A DNA stretch of 64,000 bases, from positions 42,558 to 106,557 of the forward strand of contig NZ_DASVSF010000102.1 of assembly GCF_036388275.1 (NCBI RefSeq), given 5' to 3'. The DNA is from Longimicrobium sp. (GTDB lineage: Bacteria > Gemmatimonadota > Gemmatimonadetes > Longimicrobiales > Longimicrobiaceae). Positions 26,294 to 35,077 of the stretch are shown one piece after another (position 1 is the stretch's first letter; every line of letters begins with the position of its first letter). The position numbers were made by a program, and so were the translations under genes. The notes beneath the pieces are model-generated. The model made no database searches. It saw only the letters and a program-made list of their open reading frames with translations, and had not been told where the DNA came from.

Positions 26294-29179
26294 ATGTCCA
26301 TCGCATCTCCCTTCGTTCCCAAGGTGGCCGCGCCGCCGCCGCCTCCATCGGCGTTCGCGGACCGCTCTCCCCCGTATTCCGCCGAGGCCGAGCTGGCCGT
26401 GCTGGGCGGAATGCTGATCGACGCCGACGCGCTGACCAAGGCCATCGAGGTCGTCGACGACACGATGTTCTACCGCGAGGGGAACCGCCGCGCCTTCCGG
26501 GCGATGCAGCGGATCTTCGAGCGCGGAGACGTGATCGACGCGCTGACCCTGGCCGAGGATCTTCGCAACCACGGCGACCTGGAATCCGTGGGCGGCATGC
26601 AGTTCATCGCGTCCATCATGGACGCGGTGCCCACGGCCGCGAACATCGAGTACCACGCCAAGATCGTCCGCGAAAAGGCGCTGCTGCGCCGGCTAATCGA
26701 GGCGGCGACCACCATCATCCAGGACACGTACGACAACCCGGGAGAGGTAGACGAGCTTCTCGACAAGGCCGAGCACAAGATCTTCGAGGTCGCGCAGACG
26801 CACGACCGCAAGGGCTTCGTATGGATCAAGGAGATCCTGTGGCCCACCTTCGAGAAGATCGAGGCGCTGCAGAACAACAACTCCTCGGTCACCGGCGTCC
26901 CCACCGGCTTCGCCGACCTCGACGAGCTCACGGCCGGGTTCCAGCCCAGCGACCTGATCATCGTCGCGGCCCGTCCGTCGATGGGGAAGTGCCTGTCGTG
27001 GGATTCCGAGATCGTGCTCGCCGACGGCAGCGTCGCCACCATCCAGGAGATCCACGACCGCCGCGAGGCGCGCCTGCTGACGCTGAGGGAGGACTGGAAG
27101 CTGGGGATCACCGAGCCCAGCGCGTTCGTGGACGATGGCGAGAAGCCCGTGTTCCGCGTCACCACGCGCCTGGGGCGGAAGATCGAAACCACGCTGACGC
27201 ACCCGTTCCTGACGATCGGTGGATGGAAGCCGCTGGGCCAAATCGGCGTGGGCGAGCACGTCGCGGTGCCGCGCACCATTCCCGTCTTCGGAACGGGCGA
27301 GATGCGGGAGTCAGAGGTGAAGCTGCTCGGATACCTGAGCGGCGACGGCGGGCTTACCGGGACCAATCCGCGGTTCATCAACTCCGATGCACGCGTTCGC
27401 GATGACTTCGCCAGCGCCGTAGCGGAGTTCGGTGGCGTTGCAGTCACGATGGAAGATTCGCGCGGCACGCGGACGCCGTACCTGAGCGTGCGTCGCGACC
27501 GCACTGTGACGCATGCGGCGCGCGAGTCGGCGCTGGCTTCCGTCGTGGCGATGTTGCCTGGCGAGCGTGGGACGGGCGTGCGCGTCGCCGCCGAGGTGGG
27601 CGTCAGCACGGCGTCGGTGAGCCACTGGGCGCGCGGACGATCCGTCCCGAATGCGGCCAAGCGGCGGGCGCTGGCGGCCGCGGTGGGTGTCGAAATCGCG
27701 GCGGATGGACAGCTCGATCGCAATCCGCTCGTCTCGTGGCTGGACGAGTTGGGGCTATGGGGGAAGGGCGCGGCGCAGAAGTCCGTCCCCGGAGCCGTGT
27801 TCTCCCTGCGCGCCGACTTGGTCGCGCTCTTTATCAACCGTCTGTTCGCGACGGATGGCTGGGCGATGGTGCTGGCGAGCGGCCAGGCGCAGCTGGGCTA
27901 CGCGTCCGTCAGCGAACGCTTGGCGCGTCAGATCCAGCACCTGCTTCTTCGATTCGGCGTGATCGCCAGCCTTCGCAAGCGGATGGTGCGCTACCGCGAG
28001 GGGCGCCGTCCCTCGTGGCAGTTGGACATCACCGACGCGCGGTCCATCCGCACGTTCGCCCGCAAGATCGGGATCTTCGGTAAGGAAGCGGCGCTGGATG
28101 CTGTCGTTCGCACCGCGGAATCCAAGCGCTACCAGACGAACCGCGACCTGGTCCCGGTCGGCGTGTGGGATCGCATCGAGCGTGCGAAAGGTGGCGAGTC
28201 GTGGTCGTCGCTCGCGCGTCGTGCGGGGATCGTAGGATGGACGAACATCCATGTGGGAGAGCGTGCGCTTTCCCGCGACCGGCTCGCCAAGCTTGCGGAT
28301 GCGCTGGACGACGCGGAACTGCGCTCGCTGGCGGCAAGCGACGTGTACTGGGACGAGGTGGTGTCCGTCGAGCCGCTGGGGCTCAAGCAGGTATACGACC
28401 TGACGGTGCCGGGCACGCACAACTTCGTGGCGAACGACGTGTGCGTGCACAACACAGCCTTCACCCTCAACATCGCTCAGCACGCGGCCATTTCGGCGAA
28501 GAAGCCGGTCGCGTTCTTCTCGCTGGAAATGAGCAAGGAGTCGCTGGTGCAGCGCGTGCTGTGCGCCGAGGCGCGCGTGGACGCCAGCCGGCTGCGGCGC
28601 GGGCGCCTGCTGGACGACGAGTACGCGCGCCTGGCGACCGCTGCGGGCTACCTGAACACCGCGCCCATCTACATCGACGACTCCGCCGGCATCTCGGTGC
28701 TGGAGATGCGCGCCAAGGCCCGTCGCCTGAAGTCCGACCGGCAGGACCTGTCGCTGATCATCGTCGACTACCTGCAGCTGATGACCGGCGGCAAGGGTAA
28801 GACGGAGAACCGCCAGCAGGAAGTGTCGGAGATTTCGCGAGGGCTCAAGGCGCTCGCCAAGGAGCTGGACGTGCCCGTGGTGGCGCTCTCGCAGCTCAGC
28901 CGAGCCGTCGAACAGCGCCCCGATAAACGGCCCATGATGAGCGATCTTCGTGAGTCAGGAGCCATCGAGCAGGATGCAGACCTCATCATGTTCCTCTACC
29001 GCCCCGAGTACTACTTCGGGCCGACGGACAAGGAGGGGAACAACATCGAGGGGCGCGCCGAGGTCATCATCGGTAAGCAGCGCAACGGCGCCACCGGCAC
29101 CGTTCAGATGATGTTCCTCAAGGAGTTCACGCGGTTCGAAAGCTACTCGCCGCGCAACGACGGGCCGCCGGAATACTGA
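26294..29179 (+). CDS. dnaB: Replicative DNA helicase DnaB with an intein in the Walker A loop
   Basis: The hexameric fork helicase. The open frame encodes 961 residues: extein 1 (1-232) with the N-terminal DnaB domain and the start of the RecA core, an intein (233-720), and extein 2 (721-961). The splice would restore ARPSMGK-TAF, the Walker A motif, and yield a helicase of 473 residues, a normal length. Extein 2 shows FFSLEMSKE (Walker A vicinity), LIIVDYLQLM (Walker B) and LSQLSRAVEQR. Without splicing the ATPase site is broken, so activity depends on protein splicing. ATG 26294 follows CCGGAG. Confidence 0.95.
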   Translation: MSIASPFVPKVAAPPPPPSAFADRSPPYSAEAELAVLGGMLIDADALTKAIEVVDDTMFYREGNRRAFRAMQRIFERGDVIDALTLAEDLRNHGDLESVGGMQFIASIMDAVPTAANIEYHAKIVREKALLRRLIEAATTIIQDTYDNPGEVDELLDKAEHKIFEVAQTHDRKGFVWIKEILWPTFEKIEALQNNNSSVTGVPTGFADLDELTAGFQPSDLIIVAARPSMGKCLSWDSEIVLADGSVATIQEIHDRREARLLTLREDWKLGITEPSAFVDDGEKPVFRVTTRLGRKIETTLTHPFLTIGGWKPLGQIGVGEHVAVPRTIPVFGTGEMRESEVKLLGYLSGDGGLTGTNPRFINSDARVRDDFASAVAEFGGVAVTMEDSRGTRTPYLSVRRDRTVTHAARESALASVVAMLPGERGTGVRVAAEVGVSTASVSHWARGRSVPNAAKRRALAAAVGVEIAADGQLDRNPLVSWLDELGLWGKGAAQKSVPGAVFSLRADLVALFINRLFATDGWAMVLASGQAQLGYASVSERLARQIQHLLLRFGVIASLRKRMVRYREGRRPSWQLDITDARSIRTFARKIGIFGKEAALDAVVRTAESKRYQTNRDLVPVGVWDRIERAKGGESWSSLARRAGIVGWTNIHVGERALSRDRLAKLADALDDAELRSLAASDVYWDEVVSVEPLGLKQVYDLTVPGTHNFVANDVCVHNTAFTLNIAQHAAISAKKPVAFFSLEMSKESLVQRVLCAEARVDASRLRRGRLLDDEYARLATAAGYLNTAPIYIDDSAGISVLEMRAKARRLKSDRQDLSLIIVDYLQLMTGGKGKTENRQQEVSEISRGLKALAKELDVPVVALSQLSRAVEQRPDKRPMMSDLRESGAIEQDADLIMFLYRPEYYFGPTDKEGNNIEGRAEVIIGKQRNGATGTVQMMFLKEFTRFESYSPRNDGPPEY
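26990..28453 (+). other. DnaB intein with LAGLIDADG-type homing endonuclease
   Basis: 488 codons inserted between Lys and Thr of the GK/T of DnaB. The first residue is Cys (CLSWDSEIVL, block A), block B is THPFLTIGGW, and the C-terminal block is HNFVANDVCVHN followed by extein Thr, so all splicing residues (Cys1, His-Asn, +1 Thr) are present. LLGYLSGDGGLTG and LFINRLFATDGWA are the two DOD/LAGLIDADG endonuclease motifs with acidic residues intact. A helix-turn-helix-like segment (VAAEVGVSTASVSHWARGRS) lies between them. It seems an active mobile intein. Confidence 0.93.
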
Positions 29180-29200
29180 GCCGCGGCGGAAACTGACGGA

Positions 29201-30583
29201 ATGGCGAAGACGAAGACGGCGTACTTCTGCCGCGAGTGCGGCAACGAGACGGCGCGGTGGCAGGGGCAATGCCCCGGCTGCCACGAATGGAACACGCTGG
29301 TGGAAGAGCCCACCGCGCCCCGCAAGAGCAAGGGGGGGGCGGCGGGCTCGTCCGTGCGCGTGGCGGGCGCCAGCATCTCGGCGCCCGTACGGCTGCGCGA
29401 CGTGGAGGGTGCCGAGCGTCCGCGCTGGGCGACCGGGCTGGCGGAGTTCGACTTCGTCTTGGGCGGCGGCATCGTGCCCGGCTCCGTCGTGCTGGTGGGC
29501 GGCGAGCCCGGCATCGGCAAGTCCACCATCCTGCTGCAGGTGGCCGGCCGGGTGGAGGGTGCCCAGCGTAGCACGCTGTACGTGTCGGGAGAGGAATCTG
29601 CCCACCAAGTGAAGCTGCGCGCTGACCGGCTGGACGAGGCGGCGGGATCGGTGACGCTGCTGGCGGAAACGGACCTGGACGGCATCCTCATCCGCGCCGC
29701 CGAGCTCAACCCGGCTGTGCTGCTGATCGACTCCATCCAGACCGTTTACACGCCGGAGCTGGAGGGCGCGCCCGGCAACGTGGGCCAGGTGCGCGAGTGC
29801 GCGGCGCGGCTTCAGCGCTTTGCCAAGCAGACCGGGACGGCGGTGTTCCTGGTGGGCCACGTCACCAAGGGCGGCGGCATCGCGGGGCCCAAGACGCTGG
29901 AGCACATCGTCGACACGGTGCTCTACTTCGAGTCCGCCGGCGGGCTGGACAACCGCGTGCTGCGCGCCACCAAGAACCGCTTCGGCGGGGTGGACGAGAT
30001 CGGCGTGTTCCGCATGACAGCGGCGGGCCTTTCGCCCGTCGGCAATCCGTCGGAGCTGTTCCTGGGCGAGCGTTCCGACGCCGTCCCCGGTTCCGCCGTC
30101 GTGGCCACGATGGAGGGCACGCGGCCGCTCCTCGTCGAAGTGCAGGCGCTGGCGGCAAAGGCCGCCTACGGTGCGCCGCAGCGGGTGAGCACCGGCATCG
30201 ACCAGAAGCGGCTGGCGCTGCTGCTGGCGGTGCTGGAAAAACGTGCGGGCCTTCACTTCGGCCAGCTGGACGTGTTCCTGAACGTGGTTGGCGGGCTGCG
30301 GCTCACCGAGACGGCCACGGACGCGGCGGTGGCCGTGGCGCTCGCGTCCAGCGTGTTCGACCGCCCGGTTCCGTCGGACACCGTGGTCATCGGCGAGCTG
30401 GGGCTGGGCGGCGAGCTGCGCCCGGTCGGACAGATCGAGCGGCGGCTGACCGAGGCCGCGCGCATGGGCTTTCGCGCGGCGTACCTGTCGCCGCGCGCCG
30501 TTCCGCAGTCGGTGCCGCCCGGCATCCGCGCCATCCCCGTCGAGGACGTCCGCACCCTTGTCGACCGCATCTTCGCCGCCTGA
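29201..30583 (+). CDS. radA: DNA repair protein RadA
   Basis: RecA-like branch-migration ATPase in recombination repair. The 460-residue protein has an N-terminal C4 zinc finger (Cys 10, 13, 24, 27), Walker A GGEPGIGKST (100-109), the RadA-specific KNRFG motif (ATKNRFGGVDEIGVF) and a C-terminal Lon protease-like domain (from about 290, with GELRPVGQIERRL). It starts 21 bases after the dnaB stop and likely shares its transcript. Length and motifs are typical. Confidence 0.96.
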   Translation: MAKTKTAYFCRECGNETARWQGQCPGCHEWNTLVEEPTAPRKSKGGAAGSSVRVAGASISAPVRLRDVEGAERPRWATGLAEFDFVLGGGIVPGSVVLVGGEPGIGKSTILLQVAGRVEGAQRSTLYVSGEESAHQVKLRADRLDEAAGSVTLLAETDLDGILIRAAELNPAVLLIDSIQTVYTPELEGAPGNVGQVRECAARLQRFAKQTGTAVFLVGHVTKGGGIAGPKTLEHIVDTVLYFESAGGLDNRVLRATKNRFGGVDEIGVFRMTAAGLSPVGNPSELFLGERSDAVPGSAVVATMEGTRPLLVEVQALAAKAAYGAPQRVSTGIDQKRLALLLAVLEKRAGLHFGQLDVFLNVVGGLRLTETATDAAVAVALASSVFDRPVPSDTVVIGELGLGGELRPVGQIERRLTEAARMGFRAAYLSPRAVPQSVPPGIRAIPVEDVRTLVDRIFAA

Positions 30584-31265
30584 CGCGCCCCGCGCCGCCG
30601 CCGTGATCGTCGCCGGCGGCTCCGGGCTACGCTTCGGCGGGCCCGTGCGCAAGCAGTACCTGGAGATCGGCGGCGTGCCGGTGCTGCTGCGCGCCCTCCG
30701 TGCCTTTCTCGCGCATCCCCGCATCGTCCAGGTAATCGTCGTCCTCCCGGCGGAGGACGTGCTGCACGCGCCCACCTGGCTGCTGGACGTTCCTGTGCGG
30801 ATCGTGGCGGGTGGCGCGGAGCGCGGCGACTCGGTCGCGAACGGGCTGGCGGCGGTGGAGGATGCGGAATTGGTGCTCATTCACGACGGCGCGCGTCCAT
30901 TCGTCGATGGCGGGATCATAGACCGCGTGCTGGATGGATGCGTTGCGGGCGGAGCCATCGCCGCCGTGCCGGTGACGGACACCATCAAGCAGGTGGATGC
31001 AGAAGGCGCTATCACCGGCACGCCGGACCGGCGTACGCTCTGGCAGGCGCAGACGCCGCAGGGATTTCCGGTCGCCGCGCTACGGGATGCTTATCGGCGC
31101 GCCGCGGAGGAGGGCGTCGGGGCCACGGACGACGCGGCGCTGTACGAGCGCTACGTGGGTCCGGCCCGCGTCGTCATGGGATCGTACCGCAACCTGAAGG
31201 TCACGCGCCCGGACGACCTCCCAATCGCCGAGGCCATCGCGGCCGAGACGCGGGACGCCACCTGA
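30558..31265 (+). CDS. ispD: 2-C-methyl-D-erythritol 4-phosphate cytidylyltransferase
   Basis: Third step of the non-mevalonate isoprenoid pathway, joining CTP with MEP. The 235-residue product has the nucleotide-binding AVIVAGGSGLRFGG, GPVRKQYLEIGG, VLIHDGARPFVD and TPDRRTLWQAQTPQGF motifs. The start is uncertain: TTG 30558 lies inside radA (26-base overlap) and gives a 14-residue lead before AVIVAGG; GTG 30603 would be too short for the first strand. No separate ribosome-binding site is strong. No ispF is seen next to it. Confidence 0.93.
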   Translation: MSTASSPPDAPRAAAVIVAGGSGLRFGGPVRKQYLEIGGVPVLLRALRAFLAHPRIVQVIVVLPAEDVLHAPTWLLDVPVRIVAGGAERGDSVANGLAAVEDAELVLIHDGARPFVDGGIIDRVLDGCVAGGAIAAVPVTDTIKQVDAEGAITGTPDRRTLWQAQTPQGFPVAALRDAYRRAAEEGVGATDDAALYERYVGPARVVMGSYRNLKVTRPDDLPIAEAIAAETRDAT

Positions 31266-31473
31266 TGCACGGAACTCCACGCTGACCGACACGCCCGAGC
31301 CGAGCCCCCGCGCGGGGCGGCCGCGCGAGGCGCGGCTCGCCTGGGCGTACGTCGCCGAGGCGGAGGCCGGTGCCGCCGCGGCCCACGCGCCCCGCCTAGC
31401 CTCCGCCCGCCAGCGGTTCCGCCCGGGCGCGGACCGGCTGGACTCCACCGGCCCGGACGCTGCTTTCCTGCTG

Positions 31474-32883
31474 GTGCCCATCACCAGCTACGCCCACCTC
31501 CCCCGAGGCCAACGCCCCGAGGCGTTCTGCCCCGTCTGCCTGGAGCGCGTGTTTCTGCATCTCGGCACGCGGATGCGCCATCATTACGCGCACCGCCCCG
31601 AGGCGGAGTGCGCCGCGGCCCGGGGTGAAGGCGCGCTGCATCTCTCGGCGAAAATCCACATCGCGGAGCAGCTGGCCGATGGCGGGAAGGGGCTGACGGT
31701 CCGGCCCGTCTGCGCGCGCGTGCCGGAGGACCGCAGCACTGAGCGCTGCCCGCCCGCACCACTGGATACCTGGGATGTCGAGTGGGACGACGTACGGGTG
31801 GAGAGCACGTTTCCGTCGCTGCGTGCGGACGTGATGCTGTTCCGGGAGGGCGTGGAGGTCGGCGCGATCGAGATCTACGCCCATCACACGGTGGATGCGG
31901 AAAAGGCGGAGAAGTATCGCCGGCTGGGGCTGCCGTGGATCGAGGTTCCCGCGCGGGGCGTGATCTCCGAAGCGGGCATCGGCTGGACGGTCGATAAGCC
32001 GCTGGCGGTGCTGCAGGACAGCCGGCATCCGGAACCCTGGCGCTGCGGCCGGCACGAGGCGCTGCACGTGGGGATGCTGGAGCACGAGCGCTCGGGTGTG
32101 CACCGGATGGCGGGTCGCGTGGTCCACATCTACCGCTCGGACGGCGGACGGTCGAAGGGCGAGACGCGGGTTCGCGCCACGGCCGTGTACATGATGGAGC
32201 GGCGCGAGGACGGCGAGCTCGCCGAGGCCTGGCTGGAGCGAGACGATACCGAGGGGCGCATCGGCTTTCCCATGCGCACGCGGGACCGCGACGACGCCCG
32301 CCGCGCGCTCCACTCGCAGTTCGCCGGGTGGGTGCGGTGGATGCGCGAAAACCAGGGTGCCACGGTCGATTCACCCATGCGCTGGACGCCGCCGCGCACG
32401 CTGGAGGGGTGGAAGAAATCCACCTCCTTTCCCCAGCGCCTGCGGTGGGACCCGCACCAGGGCTCGTTCGCCGCTGTCCCCAACCTGCCGACGAGCTCCT
32501 GGCCGCGTGTGCCGCGGGCAGATCCGTACGTGGCCGATCCCGTCCTGGGGCTGGATGGCTGCACGTGGACGCAACTCCATCCCGGGAAGCCGCCGGTGAT
32601 GCATGCCGTGGCGGGTGCGGTCTGGGGCACGCTGCGCGCTCAAGCCGGGCGCACCGGGGCGGGTGAGGAGACCGCGTACCTGTCGGCCTGCGTGCACGAC
32701 GGGGAGCGCTGGCGCACGTGCGATGGCGCTCCGTACGTGGCGACGCTCGCGCCGGAGCCGGACCAGGACTGGGTGCAGCTTCTCCAGGAGTGGGTGCGGC
32801 GACTGGCGGAGCTGGAGCCGCCGGCCGTCCAGGACGGGCAGGCGGCCGTGGACGTGCTCGGGGCGTTGCGGTCCGGCTGCTGA
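31474..32883 (+). CDS. CoiA-like nuclease-domain protein with zinc finger
   Basis: Begins shortly before CPVCLERVFLHLGTRMRHHYAH, a zinc finger like that of CoiA-type competence proteins, followed by ALHLSAKIHIAEQL. Residues ~105-165 contain a PD-(D/E)xK-like core: RADVML...AIEIYAHH and the Y..LGLPWIEVP strand. CoiA proteins take part in DNA uptake and recombination in Firmicutes; the role here is inferred. GTG 31474 is the first canonical start, but coding-like sequence with high third-position GC extends upstream to about 31285 without ATG/GTG/TTG. Length from GTG 31474 is 469 residues. The C-terminal ~250 residues are unfamiliar. Confidence 0.7.
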   Translation: MPITSYAHLPRGQRPEAFCPVCLERVFLHLGTRMRHHYAHRPEAECAAARGEGALHLSAKIHIAEQLADGGKGLTVRPVCARVPEDRSTERCPPAPLDTWDVEWDDVRVESTFPSLRADVMLFREGVEVGAIEIYAHHTVDAEKAEKYRRLGLPWIEVPARGVISEAGIGWTVDKPLAVLQDSRHPEPWRCGRHEALHVGMLEHERSGVHRMAGRVVHIYRSDGGRSKGETRVRATAVYMMERREDGELAEAWLERDDTEGRIGFPMRTRDRDDARRALHSQFAGWVRWMRENQGATVDSPMRWTPPRTLEGWKKSTSFPQRLRWDPHQGSFAAVPNLPTSSWPRVPRADPYVADPVLGLDGCTWTQLHPGKPPVMHAVAGAVWGTLRAQAGRTGAGEETAYLSACVHDGERWRTCDGAPYVATLAPEPDQDWVQLLQEWVRRLAELEPPAVQDGQAAVDVLGALRSGC

Positions 32884-32921
32884 CGGGATTGGCGCTTTGT
32901 CCCGCGGAAGCGTACGCCGGG

Positions 32922-32951
32922 TTGGACGCGGCGGGCGAAAGCCTGTAGATT
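32922..32951 (+). promoter_or_regulatory. Candidate promoter of the phosphatase-aroE pair
   Basis: TTGGAC, 18 bp, TAGATT, ending about 65 bases before the phosphatase ATG. Confidence 0.45.
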
Positions 32952-33015
32952 GGCGGGCTTCCATGGCCCGGCGCGCGCCGGGCCCATGCCACCGGCCGCG
33001 AGCGTGGGACTGCAG

Positions 33016-33513
33016 ATGACGGAGCAGGCGAGCCCGCCCACCACCACCTACAACCTGCTGTTCGTCTGCACGGGCAACACCTGCCGCTCGCCCCTGGCGG
33101 AAGGCATCGCCCGGGCCGAGCTGCAGCGCCGCGGCTGGGCGAACGTGCAGGTGAAGTCGGCGGGAGTGTCGGCGCACCCGGGCGTGCCCGCGACGATGGA
33201 GGCGGTGACGGTGGCGCGGCGCCAGGGCGTGGACCTTTCCGCGCACGCCAGCCAGCCGCTGACGCCCTCGCTGGTGAGCTGGGCCGACGTGGTGCTGACG
33301 ATGGGCCCCTCGCACCTGCCTAGCGTCGACCGGATGGGTGGGGCGGAAAAAGCCGGCACACTCGGCGATTTCGCCGCGGGCGGCGAAGGGCTGGGCCCCT
33401 CGGTGCCCGACCCGTTCGGCGGGCCCGAAGCCCTGTACGAAGAAACGTTCACCGAGCTCCGCAGGCTGGTGAGCGCCGCGCTGGACCGGCTGGCGCCCAT
33501 CCTTCACCCGTGA
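33016..33513 (+). CDS. Low-molecular-weight protein-tyrosine phosphatase family protein
   Basis: The catalytic loop CTGNTCRS (residues 18-25, nucleophile Cys18, Arg24) sits after a beta-strand (LLFVC), and the general acid motif DPF occurs near residue 132. This is the fold shared by LMW-PTPs, arsenate reductases and protein-arginine phosphatases. The sequence SPLAEGIARAEL after the P-loop is typical of LMW-PTP/YwlE-type enzymes. ATG 33016 is used; the upstream ATG 32986 would add ten residues. Substrate cannot be told from sequence. aroE overlaps its stop by 4 bases. Confidence 0.9.
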   Translation: MTEQASPPTTTYNLLFVCTGNTCRSPLAEGIARAELQRRGWANVQVKSAGVSAHPGVPATMEAVTVARRQGVDLSAHASQPLTPSLVSWADVVLTMGPSHLPSVDRMGGAEKAGTLGDFAAGGEGLGPSVPDPFGGPEALYEETFTELRRLVSAALDRLAPILHP

Positions 33514-34364
33514 CGCCCACGGCCGCCACCCGCCCGTTCGCCCTCCTGGGCGACCCCGTCGGCCACTCGCTTTCTCCCGTCTTCCAGAACGCCGCCATCC
33601 GCCACCTGGGGCTCGACGCCGTCTACGTCGCGCTCCGCTGCGCCGCGGACGATGCGCCCGGCCTGATCCGCTCCCTTGCTCGTGCGGGCGGTGGCGGGAA
33701 CGTGACCGTGCCCCACAAGCAGGTCGCCGCGCGCGCCGTCGACGTCGCCAGCGACCGCGTCGTCCGAACCGGGGCGTGCAACGCGTTCTGGTTGGCCGAC
33801 GGCCGGGTGCATGGCGACAACACCGACGTGGCGGGGGTGGATGGGGCCATCCGCGCGCTCCTGGGCCGCTCGGCGGCGGGCGCGTCCGTGCTCCTGCTGG
33901 GGGCGGGCGGCGCCGCGAGCGCGGCCGTCTGCGCGCTGGCGGATGCGGGCGCGGAGCGGATCGTCATCGTCAACCGCTCCCCGGAGCGCGCATCGGAGCT
34001 GGCGGAGCGGTTCCGCACGCCCGCCGTGCGCATCGACACGGCCGCCTCCGCGGACGATCTGCCGGGCGAGCAGTTCGACCTGGCGATCAACAGCACCTCG
34101 CTAGGCCTGAAACCAGGCGATCCGCTCCCGCTCGATCCTCACGCGTCTACTTTGACGCTTGGCGCCGCGCTGGATCTCGTATATTCGCCCGGTGAAACAC
34201 AGTGGGTGCACCAAATGAGGGTGCGCGGAATCCCTGCGGCGGACGGCAAGGAGATGCTGATCCAGCAGGGCGCCGCCGCCTTCCGCCACTGGTTCGGCGT
34301 GGACGCGCCCGTGGACGTGATGCGGGCGGCGCTGCGGGAAACATCCGGGCGAGACGCGTCGTAA
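33510..34364 (+). CDS. aroE: Shikimate dehydrogenase
   Basis: NADPH-dependent reduction of 3-dehydroshikimate in aromatic amino acid synthesis. The 284-residue protein has GDPVGHSLSPVFQNAA, NVTVPHKQVAA with the catalytic Lys, NTDVAGVDGAI with the catalytic Asp, the dinucleotide fold GAGGAASAAV, NRSPERA, and the C-terminal DGKEMLIQQGAAAFRHW. GTG 33510 overlaps the phosphatase stop. A patch of lower GC with TATATT occurs near its 3' end (about 34170-34185), but coding is intact. Confidence 0.96.
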   Translation: MTPTAATRPFALLGDPVGHSLSPVFQNAAIRHLGLDAVYVALRCAADDAPGLIRSLARAGGGGNVTVPHKQVAARAVDVASDRVVRTGACNAFWLADGRVHGDNTDVAGVDGAIRALLGRSAAGASVLLLGAGGAASAAVCALADAGAERIVIVNRSPERASELAERFRTPAVRIDTAASADDLPGEQFDLAINSTSLGLKPGDPLPLDPHASTLTLGAALDLVYSPGETQWVHQMRVRGIPAADGKEMLIQQGAAAFRHWFGVDAPVDVMRAALRETSGRDAS

Positions 34365-34417
34365 GGCGTGGCCGGTGTGCCGTTGGGCACCCGGCAACAC
34401 AGTCCATGGATGGAACA

Positions 34418-35077
34418 ATGAGTACGGAAAGCGGAAGTTCCGATCCGCGGCGCTTCGGCCGGGGTTTGCAGACTCGCGCGGCGATCATGATTGCGGTGTG
34501 CGCGACGACCGCCCCGATGGCGGCGGCCGGGCTGTGGGGCGAGTCCCTGGGCCTGCCGACGGCCATTAGCGTGCTCCTCGCGGCCGTGGGGCTGATCGGC
34601 GGCGCGTGGGCGATATTGTGGGGATCGGAGCCGTTCCGCCGGCAGGAACTGCGGGAGAACGTCGGAAAGCCGGCCCCTGCATTCACCCCGCGGCTCGTCT
34701 TGGCGCTGCTCGGGCCGATGCTCCTTGTGCCTGTCGTGTGGCATTACACGGTGGGGATGCCGTGGCGTGCCGGATGGTCGCTCGCCGCTGCCTTCGTACT
34801 CTACTTCGCGATCTTCATCCCGCTGGGGCGGCTGCAGAAGCGTGGCATTTCGCCGTACTTCCGGCCTGCCTGGTACGGCTTTCCCGCGGCCGGTGTCATC
34901 GCGGGCCTCGCCTGGTCGGCGCTCGCCCCGGGGGCCGCAGTCGAAGGCGTCGGCAACGGAATCATCTGGTCGTTGATGCACTACGCCTACGTGCGCTGGG
35001 CCATGCGTGGCGCCAGGTCCATCGACTCCGCCCGCGCGGCTTCGCCCCCGTCCGCCAGCCCCCATCGAACGCCATGA
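34418..35077 (+). CDS. Hypothetical membrane protein
   Basis: 219 residues with about four hydrophobic segments (IMIAVCATTAPMAAAGLW, ISVLLAAVGLIGGAWAILW, LVLALLGPMLLVPVVW, WSLAAAFVLYFAIFIPLG) and possibly a fifth (FPAAGVIAGLAWSALAPG). No recognised family. ATG 34418 is used; ATG 34406 in frame is an alternative. Its stop overlaps the following lipoprotein ATG by 4 bases, suggesting a joint transcript. Function unknown. Confidence 0.65.
   Translation: MSTESGSSDPRRFGRGLQTRAAIMIAVCATTAPMAAAGLWGESLGLPTAISVLLAAVGLIGGAWAILWGSEPFRRQELRENVGKPAPAFTPRLVLALLGPMLLVPVVWHYTVGMPWRAGWSLAAAFVLYFAIFIPLGRLQKRGISPYFRPAWYGFPAAGVIAGLAWSALAPGAAVEGVGNGIIWSLMHYAYVRWAMRGARSIDSARAASPPSASPHRTP

Noticed and set aside
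34160..34195. Promoter-like TTGACG and TATATT inside aroE
   Set aside because: The boxes are 22 bp apart and lie inside a conserved coding region.
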